A program made the position numbers and the translations under genes. 64,000 bases of DNA from NCBI RefSeq assembly GCF_007744515.1, contig NZ_CP036268.1, positions 4,517,244 to 4,581,243 of the forward strand, given 5' to 3'. The notes beneath the pieces are model-generated. The model searched no databases. It was not told the origin of the DNA and was given only the letters and a program-made list of their open reading frames with translations. Shown here in pieces: positions 37,517-47,507 of the stretch (positions within the stretch are counted from its first letter, which is position 1; the number at the start of each line of letters is the position of its first letter). The stretch comes from Stratiformator vulcanicus. Its GTDB lineage: Bacteria; Planctomycetota; Planctomycetia; Planctomycetales; Planctomycetaceae.

Positions 37517-38874
37517 TGAAGAGCGCCGAATCACCCCCGCGCCCTGATGCCCTCTGGCACCCCTTCACCCCGATGCAGGCGTTCTCAACCGAGGACGCTC
37601 CAATCATTGCGGCGGGGGAAGGGTTCGACCTGATCGACGATGCGGGCCGTCGTTATCTCGACGGCATCTCATCCCTGTGGTGCAATGTGCACGGGCATCG
37701 GGTGCCCCAGATCGACGACGCCGTCCGCGGGCAACTCGATCGGATCGCCCATTCGACGCTGCTCGGGCTGCGATGCGATGTGGCGGAAGAGTTCGCCGCC
37801 GAACTGGTCCGCATCACTCCGCCAAATCTGACGCGGGTGTTCTACTCCGACAGCGGGGCGACGTCGGTCGAAGTCGCCCTCAAGATGGCCTTCCAGTACC
37901 ACCGGCAGAAGTCATCCGGAGCCGAGCGCCGCACGACCTACCTGCGGATGGGCGACGCCTATCACGGCGACACCGTTGGCACCGTCTCCGTCGGTGGCAT
38001 CGACCTGTTTCACGGCGTCTACGGCGACCTGCTATTCGACACCGTCCACGTCCCCTGCCCCGCCGGGCTGCATCTGCCGGAGGGGCATGACCGCGACAGC
38101 TACACGCGGTGGTGCTTCGATGAAGCCCGGCGGCTCGTGATCGAGCATCACAAGAACGCCGCGGCCTTCGTGATTGAACCGCTCGTCCAAGGGGCGGCGG
38201 GCATCCTCGTTCACACACCCGGCTTTCTGAAGCACGTCCGACAATTGACCTCCGAATACGGCATCCCTCTGATCTGCGATGAGGTCGCCGTCGGCTTCGG
38301 CAAGACCGGCACGATGTTCGCCTCCGAGCAGGAAGAAGTCCGCCCTGATTTCATGTGCCTCGCCAAGGGCATCACCGGCGGCTACCTGCCCCTCGCTGCG
38401 ACGCTCGCAACCGACGAAATCTTCGAAGCATTTCTCGGCGAGCCGCACGAAGGGCAAACCTTCTATCACGGGCACACCTACACCGGCAACGCGCTCGGCT
38501 GCGCCGCCGGTCTGGCGTCACTGCGATTGTTTGAAGAGCGCGATGTCCTCGCGAACGTGGGCGAACTTTCGCAGGCGATCTCCGAATCACTCGCCCCGCT
38601 CGAAGATCATCCGCATGTCGGTGAGATTCGGCAGAAGGGCATCATGACCGGCATCGAACTCGTCGCCGATCGAGACGGGATGAAGCCATACGATGCGGAG
38701 CTTCGCATGGGCCATCGCGTCACCCTCGCCGCCCGCAAGCGCGGTGTCATCATTCGCCCGCTCGGAGATGTCATCGTTCTCATGCCGGCAGTCGCCATGC
38801 CACCGGCCCAGGTCCACCGGCTGTGCGAAGTCACCGTCGAAGCCATCAACGAAGTGACACACCGTCCCGTTTAG
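37516..38874 (+). CDS. bioA: Adenosylmethionine-8-amino-7-oxononanoate aminotransferase
   Basis: 452 residues, class III aminotransferase. The BioA-specific LWHPFTPM near the N-terminus, [26 protein letters not shown] and AYHGDTVG bind PLP and substrate; the PLP lysine is in [17 protein letters not shown]. It makes 7,8-diaminopelargonate in biotin synthesis using S-adenosylmethionine as amino donor. The start is ATG 37516. No bioB, bioD or bioF is nearby. It is unusual in being bracketed by a 21-bp direct repeat (37496 and 38866), with two GC-rich palindromic elements just downstream. Confidence 0.95.
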   Translation: MKSAESPPRPDALWHPFTPMQAFSTEDAPIIAAGEGFDLIDDAGRRYLDGISSLWCNVHGHRVPQIDDAVRGQLDRIAHSTLLGLRCDVAEEFAAELVRITPPNLTRVFYSDSGATSVEVALKMAFQYHRQKSSGAERRTTYLRMGDAYHGDTVGTVSVGGIDLFHGVYGDLLFDTVHVPCPAGLHLPEGHDRDSYTRWCFDEARRLVIEHHKNAAAFVIEPLVQGAAGILVHTPGFLKHVRQLTSEYGIPLICDEVAVGFGKTGTMFASEQEEVRPDFMCLAKGITGGYLPLAATLATDEIFEAFLGEPHEGQTFYHGHTYTGNALGCAAGLASLRLFEERDVLANVGELSQAISESLAPLEDHPHVGEIRQKGIMTGIELVADRDGMKPYDAELRMGHRVTLAARKRGVIIRPLGDVIVLMPAVAMPPAQVHRLCEVTVEAINEVTHRPV

Positions 38875-38886
38875 CCGCGACCGACA
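38866..38886 (+). repeat. 21-bp direct repeat, copy 2 (over the bioA stop)
   Basis: Identical to 37496-37516 in all 21 positions. Here the first bases encode the last two codons and the stop of bioA (CCC GTT TAG), so the repeat has contributed coding sequence. Confidence 0.85.
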
Positions 38887-38900
38887 GGGGGCGTATCCGC

Positions 38901-38928
38901 GGGTGCCGGGGTGCGTGTCGCCCCCGCA
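38901..38928 (-). repeat. GC-rich palindromic intergenic repeat (copy 2, inverted)
   Basis: Reverse complement reads TGCGGGGGCGACACGC then ACCCCGGCACCC, matching the copies at 15136 and 39022 apart from two extra bases. Confidence 0.7.
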
Positions 38929-39021
38929 GCTTGATGCACTCCTGCTTCTTGCATCGCTGATCGACCGAAAGGTTTCGAAGTTGAAATGGCCGGCGATGCA
39001 ATCACGATTCCGACTCGACAC

Positions 39022-39048
39022 TGCGGGGGCGGCACGCCCCCGGCACCC
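39022..39048 (+). repeat. GC-rich palindromic intergenic repeat (copy 3)
   Basis: TGCGGGGGCG-GCA-CGCCCCC followed by GGCACCC; one base differs from copy 1. With copy 2 it forms a pair of opposed elements about 95 bp apart in the bioA to efflux-adaptor gap, like the paired REPs of a BIME. Confidence 0.75.
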
Positions 39049-39139
39049 ACGTGATTCAACCGGCCAACCATCCGCTGTGGCGAATCACCGCGTTGTCCCG
39101 CGTTGTCTCAGGGGCGGCTGCATCGATACGATTCGACCC

Positions 39140-40531
39140 ATGAGAAAATCACAACCTCATTCCAGAAAGTCCCGTCGCGGTGCGACCCAATGGGTGATCA
39201 GCATCGTGCTGTCGGTCGTATCGATCGCCCTCGGCTTGCTGGGCTTCAGCGTGCTCGCCTCGCTCAAGCAACCGCCGAGTGAACGCCCTGCCGTCGAACG
39301 GAGCTTCAATGTCGATGTGTTCGAGGTCGAACCGGTCACGCTGCAGGAGGTCGTCTCCGGCTTCGGTACGGCCCGGGCCGATCGGGAAGTCACACTCGCC
39401 GCGCAGGTGTCGGGCGAGATCATCTTCGCCCACGAACGGCTCGAAGAAGGGGGACGGTTCGACGGTCCCGCCTCCGGCCCCGATGCCGACGGCCGCGGCG
39501 GTTCGTCACCCGGCGAGACGCTGATCGTGATCGACCCGCGGACCTATGAGTCGCGCGTCCGCCAAATCGAGGGCCGACTCGACGAACTCGACGGGCAGAT
39601 CGAACGCCTTCGAAAAGAGCAAAGCAACAACGAGCGTCTGCTCGCCAAAGCCAAGAAGGATGTCGAACGATTCCGCGAGGAGTACGAACGGGTCCGTAAC
39701 CTTCGCCAACGCAACGTCACCACGGCCAGCAGCGTCACGACCGCCGAATTGGAACTGTCTCGCTACGAAGACACGCTGGTCAAGATGGAGAACGAAGCCG
39801 AACTATTCCCCATCCGCATTGCCCAGGCGGAGCGGACCCGGGATGCCACGGCCGAAGAGTTGGCATCCGCGAAGCTCGACGAAGAACGGACCGTCGTGAA
39901 AGCCCCCTTCAACGGTGCGTTGTGCGAAGTCTATGTCGAGCAGGGCCAATACCTCCGCGCAGGAGATCAAATCGCCTGCCTGACCGACCCCACCGTCGTC
40001 GAAATCCCCGTCGCCATCACGCTGGACGACTTCGCGAAAATCTCTGCGCGGATTGGAAGCGCTTCGCCGCCCGAAGCACGGCTGGCCATCAACGAAACCG
40101 ATCCGCCTCGGTGGGGCGGCACCGTCGTTCGGGCTTCACCGAAAGCCGACTCGTCCAGCCGAACGATCAGCGTCTACATCAAAGTTAATAATTCAGAGCA
40201 GGACACCCCATTGCTGCCCGGCACCTTCATCCATGCGCGGATCGACGGCCCGATGATGGCCGGTGCCGTCGCCCTGCCTCGCGACGCCATCGAATCGACC
40301 TCGGTCTACCTTGTCAAAGAGGGTCGAGCGAAGCGACAGGAAATCGAGATCGAGCGGTCGCTCGGTCCGGTCGCGGTCATCGCCGACGGTATTGAAGCGG
40401 GTGATCAAGTCCTGCTGACCAACCTCGACGCGGTATTTGACGGGGCCGCTGTTAAGCCCCAAGGCAGCCGAACTCTCGAACAGGAACTCGGCCCCTCGGC
40501 CCAACGCTTCGCCCGCATTGTTAATGAGTGA
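39140..40531 (+). CDS. RND efflux periplasmic adaptor (HlyD/MFP family)
   Basis: 463 residues from ATG 39140. One N-terminal membrane anchor (WVISIVLSVVSIALGLLGFSVL), then the lipoyl half-motif (LAAQVSGEIIFAHERLEEGG), a long coiled-coil hairpin (about residues 140-250, rich in Q/E/R heptads), the second lipoyl half (VVKAPFNGALCEVYVEQGQYLRAGDQI), a beta-barrel and a membrane-proximal domain. It links an inner-membrane pump to an outer-membrane channel. No pump follows it on this strand; the RND pump next to it faces the other way and has its own adaptor, so this one is unpaired here. Confidence 0.9.
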   Translation: MRKSQPHSRKSRRGATQWVISIVLSVVSIALGLLGFSVLASLKQPPSERPAVERSFNVDVFEVEPVTLQEVVSGFGTARADREVTLAAQVSGEIIFAHERLEEGGRFDGPASGPDADGRGGSSPGETLIVIDPRTYESRVRQIEGRLDELDGQIERLRKEQSNNERLLAKAKKDVERFREEYERVRNLRQRNVTTASSVTTAELELSRYEDTLVKMENEAELFPIRIAQAERTRDATAEELASAKLDEERTVVKAPFNGALCEVYVEQGQYLRAGDQIACLTDPTVVEIPVAITLDDFAKISARIGSASPPEARLAINETDPPRWGGTVVRASPKADSSSRTISVYIKVNNSEQDTPLLPGTFIHARIDGPMMAGAVALPRDAIESTSVYLVKEGRAKRQEIEIERSLGPVAVIADGIEAGDQVLLTNLDAVFDGAAVKPQGSRTLEQELGPSAQRFARIVNE

Positions 40532-40555
40532 CCGGACGTGCTTCGCCGTCAGATG

Positions 40556-43500
40556 TCAGGTTGAGGCCGACCCGTCTTGTGCGGGCGACGGCTCTCCGGT
40601 CTGCGAGCCGAAGAACGTCTCGACGAACCACATCACGAGCACGTAGAACACCGGCGTAAGGAACAGCCCGAAGACCGTCACACCGAGCATCCCGCTGAAG
40701 ACGGCAAGGCCGAGAGCGTAACGCATTTCGGCCCCCGCTCCCGTGGCGGTCAGCAGCGGGATCACTCCCAGAATGAACGAGAAGGCGGTCATCAGGATCG
40801 GACGCAGCCGCAACTTCGACGCCTCGACCGCCGCATCAAATCGGGACTTGCCTTTCGTCTGCTCTTCCTTGGCGAACTCCACCACGAGAATCGCGTTCTT
40901 CGCCGAAAGTGCGATCAGCACCACGAGACCGATCTGCGTAAAAATATTGTTGTCCTGACCCATCAGCCACACGCCGCTGATCGCCGCCGTCAGACAGACC
41001 GGAACGATGAGCATAATGGAAATCGGCAATGCCCAACTCTCGTACTGCGCGGCGAGGACCAGAAAGACGAACACCGTTCCCATCGCAAAAACGAAGATCG
41101 CGGTATTGCCGGCGAGAATCTGCTGCAGTGACAGCTCGGTCCACTTGTAGTCCATCGAGGGCGGAAGCGTGCTGGCGGCCAGTTCGTCCATGATTGCGAT
41201 GGCCTGACCGGAACTGACGCCCGGCACCGTGTTCCCGCTCAAATCGGCCGAAGGATAGAGCAGGTATCGGTTCACGATCGCAGGTCCGGTCGTTTCCCGC
41301 ACGCTGATCAAGGTCCGCATCGGGACCATGTCCCCATTCAGATTGCGTACTTCGAGGCGACCGATGTCGTCCGAGCGAAGTCGATACTTGGCATCGGCCT
41401 GCACCGTGACCTGCCAGTTGCGACCGAATCTCGTGAAGTCGTTGACATATGCCGACCCCAAATACGCCTGCAGCGTCCCGAAGACCGTGCTCAGTGGCAC
41501 CCCCGCCGCCTTCGCTTTCTCACGGTCGACATCAATGAATAGCTGCGGCTGATTCGCACTGAACGTGCTGAACAACCCGACGAGCCCCGGTTGTGCATTC
41601 GCTTCTGCGGCCAGCGCCTGCGTGGCCCCCTGCAACGCCGCGTACCCGGCTCCTGCTCGATCGCGCACCTGTAACTTAAATCCGCCGGTATTGCCCAACC
41701 CATCGACCGGCGGCGCACCGAATACGACCACGATGCCCTCTTGAATTTGCGCAAACTGCTGACGCAGTTTTGCCATCACCGCGTTGGCGGAACGAGACGG
41801 GTCGCCACGTCGCTCCGCAAATGGCTCGAGAACTCCGAAAATCGCCCCGGTATTGGAGAGGTTACTGTTGGCCAACAGCGAAAACCCGGGGACGGCGACA
41901 ACCGATTCGACGCCGGGAGTCTCAGCCACCGCCGCGGCGGCACGATCGGAGACCTCTTTGGTTCGCTCCAGACTTGCTCCATCGGGGAGCTGGATATTGA
42001 CGACCACGTAGCCCTTATCCTGCTCCGGAATAAACCCACCGGGGACGGTGCGGAACCCCAACCCGGCCAGCCCCAGCAGTCCCACATAAAGGACCAAAGA
42101 AATTACGGTCAGCCGAATCATCCATGCGACCGATACGCCGAACAGGCGACTCGCCCAATCAAAGAAGCGATTAAACCCTTTAAAGAACCATCCGACCGTC
42201 CAATCCATCGTGATTTCGAGTGGATCTCGTTTCGCATCTTTCGGCTTAAGCAGCATCGCGGCCCAGGCCGGCGTCAGCGTCAGGGCATTAAAGGTGGAGA
42301 TCGCCGTCGCCGCGGCGATCGTGAGGGCGAATTGCTTATAGAACTGACCGCTCAGACCGGCGATAAACGCGGTCGGCACGAAGACCACGATCAGCACCAG
42401 CGACGTCGCGATGATTGCGGCGAACAGCTCGCTCATCGCCTTACGGGTCGCGTCGCGGGGGGAGAGTCCTAACGCAAGATTTCTCTCGACGTTCTCGACC
42501 ACCACGACCGCGTCGTCCGTGACGACTCCGATCGCGAGTACGAGGCCGAACAGCGAAAGGTTATTAAGGGAGAAGCCTAGCCCCGTCATCACGGCGAACG
42601 TCCCGATTAATGCCACCGGTACGGCGATCATCGGAATGACCGTCGCTCGCCACGTTTGAAGAAAAACTAAAACGACGAGAAACACCAATCCCGTTGCCTG
42701 CAGCAGTGAGATTTGCACGTCGGAAATCGATTGCTCGATAAACGGGGTCGTATCGTAGGCGATTTCATATTCGAGGTCTGGCTTCCATTGACCGCTCGAA
42801 CGCAGCTCGCGCATCGCCTCCTTGACCATTTGTGCGGTCTCGATCGCGTTACCGCCGGGTTGCTGATAGACGGCAAGCCCGACACTGGGGGCGCCGTTGA
42901 GCGACATGTCGACGTCATAGTTTTGCGCGCCCAGTTCAATCCGAGCCACGTCACTCAGCCGTGAGATTTGCCCGTCTTCCCCGGTCTTCACGACGACGTT
43001 TCCGAACTGCTCGGCATCAACAAGCCGGCCCAGCGTATTCAACGTCAATTCAAAATCGACGCCGGAAGGCGCCGGCTGGGCTCCGATCCGACCGGCGGCG
43101 ACCTGCACGTTCTGTTCGCGCAGCGCGTCGATGACATCACCTGCCGTCATGCTGCGGGCGGCCATTAAATTGGGATCGAGCCAGATGCGCATCGCATAGT
43201 CGCGAGCGCCGAGCAGGCTGACCGAGCCGACCCCTTCGACCCGGGCGATCACGTCCTTGACATTAATTGTCGCGAAGTTGCTTAACTCGATGACGTCTCG
43301 GGACCCGTCCGGGGAGACAAAATTGACGATCAGCAACATGTTGGGCGATTTCTTCTCCGTCTTAACGCCCTGCCGCTTCACTTCCTCGGGCAATTTCGCT
43401 TCCGCGATCGCGACCCGGTTCTGCACCAGAACCTGTGCCATATCGAGGTCGGTACCCACCTCAAAAGTGACGTCAAGTGACATCTGACCGTCGTTCGACG

Positions 43501-43747
43501 ACCGCGACTGCATATAGAGCATCCCCGGCACACCGTTGACTTCGGTCTCGATCGGGGTCGCCACCGTCGTCGCAACGACGGACGCATTCGCGCCGGGATA
43601 GGTCGTCGAAATATTAATAACCGGCGGCGCGATCTCCGGATATTGCGCGATCGGCAACGCGAAATAGGAAACCGCCCCGGCGATTACAATCACGATCGAC
43701 AGGACCGTTGCGAAAATCGGTCGGTCAATAAAAAAGTGCGAAAACAT
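40556..43747 (-). CDS. RND multidrug efflux permease, HAE1 (AcrB-like) family
   Basis: 1063 residues with the twelve-segment RND layout. FFIDRPIFATVLSIVIVIAGAVSYFALPIAQYPEIAPP is the typical start. The proton relay pair D-D is in GVVTDDAVVVVENVERN. PGGFIPEQDKGYVVVNIQLPDGASLERT matches the second large periplasmic loop, and the later GLVVLIALSAKNAILVVEFA carries the relay lysine. It exports hydrophobic drugs, dyes or lipids by proton antiport. The adaptor gene lies upstream in the same direction (gap 77 bases), the usual MFP-RND operon. No outer-membrane channel gene follows directly; a TolC-like gene lies at 51-53.6 kb. Confidence 0.95.
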   Translation of the reverse strand: MFSHFFIDRPIFATVLSIVIVIAGAVSYFALPIAQYPEIAPPVINISTTYPGANASVVATTVATPIETEVNGVPGMLYMQSRSSNDGQMSLDVTFEVGTDLDMAQVLVQNRVAIAEAKLPEEVKRQGVKTEKKSPNMLLIVNFVSPDGSRDVIELSNFATINVKDVIARVEGVGSVSLLGARDYAMRIWLDPNLMAARSMTAGDVIDALREQNVQVAAGRIGAQPAPSGVDFELTLNTLGRLVDAEQFGNVVVKTGEDGQISRLSDVARIELGAQNYDVDMSLNGAPSVGLAVYQQPGGNAIETAQMVKEAMRELRSSGQWKPDLEYEIAYDTTPFIEQSISDVQISLLQATGLVFLVVLVFLQTWRATVIPMIAVPVALIGTFAVMTGLGFSLNNLSLFGLVLAIGVVTDDAVVVVENVERNLALGLSPRDATRKAMSELFAAIIATSLVLIVVFVPTAFIAGLSGQFYKQFALTIAAATAISTFNALTLTPAWAAMLLKPKDAKRDPLEITMDWTVGWFFKGFNRFFDWASRLFGVSVAWMIRLTVISLVLYVGLLGLAGLGFRTVPGGFIPEQDKGYVVVNIQLPDGASLERTKEVSDRAAAAVAETPGVESVVAVPGFSLLANSNLSNTGAIFGVLEPFAERRGDPSRSANAVMAKLRQQFAQIQEGIVVVFGAPPVDGLGNTGGFKLQVRDRAGAGYAALQGATQALAAEANAQPGLVGLFSTFSANQPQLFIDVDREKAKAAGVPLSTVFGTLQAYLGSAYVNDFTRFGRNWQVTVQADAKYRLRSDDIGRLEVRNLNGDMVPMRTLISVRETTGPAIVNRYLLYPSADLSGNTVPGVSSGQAIAIMDELAASTLPPSMDYKWTELSLQQILAGNTAIFVFAMGTVFVFLVLAAQYESWALPISIMLIVPVCLTAAISGVWLMGQDNNIFTQIGLVVLIALSAKNAILVVEFAKEEQTKGKSRFDAAVEASKLRLRPILMTAFSFILGVIPLLTATGAGAEMRYALGLAVFSGMLGVTVFGLFLTPVFYVLVMWFVETFFGSQTGEPSPAQDGSAST

Positions 43748-43824
43748 GACCGCTGTCGTTAAAGGCCGGGTTCAGAATGCGACGGTTTCAAATGAAGACG
43801 CGAACGGCGAAAGCCAGCCCACGT

Positions 43825-45189
43825 TTAATTCTCAGCTTCCTGGTCGGGCGGAGTTTCTGCGGGGGCTTCGGTATTTGTGTCCGTGTCGGACGTATCCTCC
43901 CCGACCGAAGCTTCTTCTGACGAAGTCTCCGACGTGTCGAGTTCCGCAGTATTTCCCTCGTATTCGAGAAACTCTTTCCGCACCGCATCGAGTTCTTGAG
44001 TCGGATCGGGCAATGACTCGTCGGCCGCCAACGCTGGGGGCGGTTCTTCGGACGTCGGATTGACCGTTATGCCGGGGCGAACTCTCATTGCACCGTTGAC
44101 AATTAATGTCTCATCACCCGTCAATCCGTCGTCAATGGCACGTAGTCCGTCGATAATCGGACCCGTCTCGACCTTTACATAATTCGCCACGTCGTTTTCA
44201 TCGACCGACAGCACAAATTTTGTAGCCTGATCGGTTCCGATGATGCGGTCTTCAACTAATACCCGTTCGCGGGCGTCCCCCTTGGGAATGCGAACCCGCA
44301 CGAATAGACCCGGCGTCAAAAAGCGGCTGTTATTTCTGAACGCCGCACGGCACATCACCGTGCCGGTGGAAGGGTCGATTCGGTTATCGCCGAAGACCAG
44401 TAAGCCGACATGCGGAAAGCCATCCTCACTCGGCAATCCCAGATAGATCGGGAGATTCAACTCGATCAGTCGATCGGGACGAGTCTCACGTCCCTCCGCT
44501 CGGGCCCGCTCTTGATACTCCAACAGCGCCCGTTCATCGATATTAAATTGCACATAGATCGGGTCCTGGCTGACGACCGTGGCGAGCGGCGAACTGCCGA
44601 GCCCGCCGCTGATTAAATTTCCGACATCGGCGGAGGCCCGACCGATCCGGCCGTCGATAGGGGCTTTGATATCGGTAAATTCAAGGTCGAGCGCCGCCTG
44701 TCGAATTTCCGCATTTGCGGCGTCGACTTTGGCTTCAGCCGTCAATTTATTGGCCACCGCCGTGTCGAACTCATCCTGTGAGATTGCGCCACGTTTTCGG
44801 GCCTCGGTGTAGCGGTTGACGCGGGCGGTCGTTTCGGCCACCTCCGCCCTCGCCGCGGCCAGTTGAGCTTCGGCAGCGGCCAATGAAGCCTGAAACGGCC
44901 GCTGATCGATCTCGAACAGCAGTTCGCCCCGTTCGACTTCTTCGCCCTCGGAGAACGGCCGCTTCGTCAGGTAGCCCGATACCCGGGCCTTGATCTCGAC
45001 CGAATCAATCGCTTCAATCCGTCCGGTGTATTCATAGAAGTCGGTCACCTTCTGGACGAGCGGTTTCCCGACCGTGACCTCCGGAGGTGGGATCTCAACC
45101 ACTTGCGGCGCGGCCGAATTGCAGCCGGGCAGCGATGCGATGATTGAGACGGCAACGGTCAACAGGCAGAACGATCGAGATATTTTCAC
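43825..45189 (-). CDS. RND efflux adaptor lipoprotein (AcrA/MexA-like)
   Basis: 454 residues from GTG 45189. A lipoprotein signal peptide (SFCLLTVAVSIIASLPGC, lipobox LPGC) is followed by the lipoyl half-motif VEIKARVSGYLTKRPFSEGEEVERGELLFEID, a coiled-coil hairpin, DIKAPIDGRIGRASADVGNLI, and barrel domains. The tail of about 60 residues is strongly acidic and threonine-rich, a common planctomycete extension. A longer reading upstream lacks homology, and the GTG gives a clean lipoprotein start. It forms an operon with the AcrB-like permease downstream. Confidence 0.92.
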   Translation of the reverse strand: MKISRSFCLLTVAVSIIASLPGCNSAAPQVVEIPPPEVTVGKPLVQKVTDFYEYTGRIEAIDSVEIKARVSGYLTKRPFSEGEEVERGELLFEIDQRPFQASLAAAEAQLAAARAEVAETTARVNRYTEARKRGAISQDEFDTAVANKLTAEAKVDAANAEIRQAALDLEFTDIKAPIDGRIGRASADVGNLISGGLGSSPLATVVSQDPIYVQFNIDERALLEYQERARAEGRETRPDRLIELNLPIYLGLPSEDGFPHVGLLVFGDNRIDPSTGTVMCRAAFRNNSRFLTPGLFVRVRIPKGDARERVLVEDRIIGTDQATKFVLSVDENDVANYVKVETGPIIDGLRAIDDGLTGDETLIVNGAMRVRPGITVNPTSEEPPPALAADESLPDPTQELDAVRKEFLEYEGNTAELDTSETSSEEASVGEDTSDTDTNTEAPAETPPDQEAEN

Positions 45190-45301
45190 CAGACTCTCGC
45201 AGTCGCGTTCGGCGAACAAATTGGGAAGCCAATTCCTCAAGCAAGAGCCTGACAAATTGCTGCCCGAAAGAGAAGCAGAGCGGCGCTCGAAAACGAGATA
45301 T

Positions 45302-45742
45302 TCAACGATCGAAGGGCCGGTCACTGAACAAAGACTGCGACCGCCGCGGCTCTATTAAGGACGGCTCCCGCCGGTGTGACTCTTTGTCCCGGTAACAAAA
45401 AGGGACTGATGTGACCGATGCAACCAGCACGAGGGTTGGCACTCCGTATCGCAAATGCCATCGGGGTACTTCTCGAAAGATCGTCGAGAGATTTTGATGT
45501 GTAGTTGAGAAGCCGGGACCGCCGGTCTTCGGCTCGGCGATGGCGACGTATTCGTTGATTCCGTACGCGGTCCACGTGAGTGTCATTATCAAGATCGGAA
45601 CCCGCATGATATTGACCGCGATCGAACGCCGCAGAGAGTAACACATCGCACCGACCGCCAAGCCGGCGAACATCCATGGAAGGAATGTGATGGCGAAGAA
45701 AAAGGCGAGTCGCATCTGATGCTCAAATTCGACGGGATGCAC
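45302..45742 (-). CDS. Unknown membrane protein
   Basis: 146 residues with three or four hydrophobic segments (LAFFFAITFLPWMFAGLAVGAMC, VPILIMTLTWTAYGINEYV, GVPTLVLVASVTSVPFCY) and a basic tail. GTG 45742, or ATG 45715 nine codons later. No recognised family. It precedes the adaptor gene on the same strand by 112 bases. Confidence 0.5.
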   Translation of the reverse strand: MHPVEFEHQMRLAFFFAITFLPWMFAGLAVGAMCYSLRRSIAVNIMRVPILIMTLTWTAYGINEYVAIAEPKTGGPGFSTTHQNLSTIFREVPRWHLRYGVPTLVLVASVTSVPFCYRDKESHRREPSLIEPRRSQSLFSDRPFDR

Positions 45743-45913
45743 AGTGATGCCTAGCCGCTTCAGATAAGTGAATAGACCGTACTCAGAACTTCCTCACCAG
45801 AAACGGTTTCAATTCGTCTTTCATACAAGCCCGAGGCGCCAGCCGTCGGGTGAGTCGCTGATTGATCGACCATCGGCTTGCGCCTCTGGCTGGTATGGTT
45901 GCGGCGATTCTAC

Positions 45914-45949
45914 AAAAAACCGCGGCGGAACAAACCGTTCCGCCGCGGT
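45914..45949 (-). terminator. Strong Rho-independent terminator of the Gfo/Idh/MocA gene
   Basis: A 13-bp perfect stem (ACCGCGGCGGAAC / GTTCCGCCGCGGT) with a 5-base loop, followed on the minus strand by six T. It lies 28 bases after the stop of the gene at 45978. Confidence 0.93.
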
Positions 45950-45977
45950 CGAAATTCATAGCGAGCGTGAAGTCGGG

Positions 45978-47393
45978 TCACACTTTAATTTCGTAACCCT
46001 TCCGTTGCTCGCGAGCCTGCATCGCGTTTGCGACCTCGTCACCGATGACGGCCTCGTTCTTGGCATCCCACTCGAGCGGGCGGTTCAGCCGGGCTGAGAT
46101 GGCCGCGAGGTGACACGTCGTCATTGCGCGGTGATGCGTGTAGACATCGGAGATCGGTGTCTCGCCCGATTTAATGCAATTCAGGAAGTTCAACATGTGG
46201 CTCTTGGGCACCTTACCTCCGTAGACCTTCTCGATCGCATCATCCGGGAGCGGATTTTTTGCCAGGTCCTCGACCGGCTTGCCAGCGACCGTTCCGCGGT
46301 TGACGAACATCCGGCCTTTGGTGCCTTCAATCATAATTCCATTACGGCCCTGACTTTCGATATACATCTCGACGCCGTTCGGGAAGTCCGCTCGAATCGT
46401 GAACTTCGAGGCCGCATTAAACCGGTCATCACATTTCGGATTCCCGTATTCGTCCATCTCGCAGGGATGCTCGACCACCAGCGGCGTGATCTTGGTCGGC
46501 CCCTGATCCGGCCCGTTCTGATCAATCAACCACTGGGCGATGTCGACGTGGTGAGCCCCCCAGTCGGTAAACTTTCCACCGCCGTACTCGTACCACCAGC
46601 GGAAGCCCAGATGGCAGTTGGTGCGGGTGTAATATTTATTTTCACCGCCTTCTCCAAGACGGTATGGCACTTTCGGGCACTGCCCCAGCCACATGTCCCA
46701 ATTTAATCCTTGAGGAACTTCGGCGACAGGAATCGATTTCGAGACCGGAGAACCGTCGATAACACAGGTCACTTTTCTTACATCGCCAACTCGCCCGTCA
46801 CGGACCATCGCGATCGCTTTTAAGAACCGCTGGCCCATTTCGGTGCGCTGCTGCGTGCCGACCTGAAACGTGCCGCCGTATTGCTCAAGCGCCTTAATGA
46901 CCTGCCGACCTTCGTCGATCGTCAACGTCAGCGGCTTCTCACAATAAACGTCCTTACCGGCCTTCAGGGCTTCGATCGCGATCTTCACGTGCCAGTGGTC
47001 GACGGTCACGATCGTGACGGCATCGATATCGTCGCGGTCGAGGATTCTGCGGTAGTCCTCATGTGTTTCGACCGGTCGGTCATCGCCCTTTGAGCGGCGT
47101 TGCCGCACGTTCTGCTTCGCCTGCTCGACGTGCGATGCGTCGACATCGCAGACGGCCGCGATGTCGGTGTATTTTAGCACTTGCTCGCCGACGCCGCCGA
47201 ACTTGCCATCCTTGCGATTGCCCCAGCGATCGCCGGTGCCGATGCAGCCGAAGATCGGACGCTCATTCGCACTCTTATAGTCTTGCGCGGCCGAGCGACT
47301 CGCGGTGAACCAATAGGGCAGCGCCGCCGATGCAGCCGCAGCCGTGCTGGTGGTCTTTAAGAATTTGCGTCGGGAATCGGAATATTGAGTCAT
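45978..47393 (-). CDS. Tat-exported Gfo/Idh/MocA family oxidoreductase
   Basis: 471 residues from ATG 47393. A twin-arginine signal ([19 protein letters not shown]) precedes a Rossmann domain ([12 protein letters not shown]), the EKPLTLT motif with the catalytic lysine of the family, and a C-terminal domain with [24 protein letters not shown]. Such enzymes oxidise or reduce sugars and inositols with NAD(P); the exported planctomycete members are common but their substrates are mostly unknown. An adjacent paralogue (47508) probably works with it. ATG 47393 was chosen because it starts just before the Tat motif. Confidence 0.93.
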   Translation of the reverse strand: MTQYSDSRRKFLKTTSTAAAASAALPYWFTASRSAAQDYKSANERPIFGCIGTGDRWGNRKDGKFGGVGEQVLKYTDIAAVCDVDASHVEQAKQNVRQRRSKGDDRPVETHEDYRRILDRDDIDAVTIVTVDHWHVKIAIEALKAGKDVYCEKPLTLTIDEGRQVIKALEQYGGTFQVGTQQRTEMGQRFLKAIAMVRDGRVGDVRKVTCVIDGSPVSKSIPVAEVPQGLNWDMWLGQCPKVPYRLGEGGENKYYTRTNCHLGFRWWYEYGGGKFTDWGAHHVDIAQWLIDQNGPDQGPTKITPLVVEHPCEMDEYGNPKCDDRFNAASKFTIRADFPNGVEMYIESQGRNGIMIEGTKGRMFVNRGTVAGKPVEDLAKNPLPDDAIEKVYGGKVPKSHMLNFLNCIKSGETPISDVYTHHRAMTTCHLAAISARLNRPLEWDAKNEAVIGDEVANAMQAREQRKGYEIKV

Positions 47394-47443
47394 TAATTTT
47401 CCATTCGTAGAGATGTTGATTTCACGGTCTTTGGTCACCGGCC

Positions 47444-47471
47444 GACACAGTGGCATCGACACAGTGGCATC
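47444..47471. repeat. Two tandem copies of a 14-bp unit
   Basis: GACACAGTGGCATC is repeated twice head to tail in the gap between the two Gfo/Idh/MocA genes. It looks like a recent slippage duplication. Confidence 0.85.
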
Positions 47472-47507
47472 GTCGATGATCGCCGGGCGAGTGCTCCGGC
47501 AACGGCT

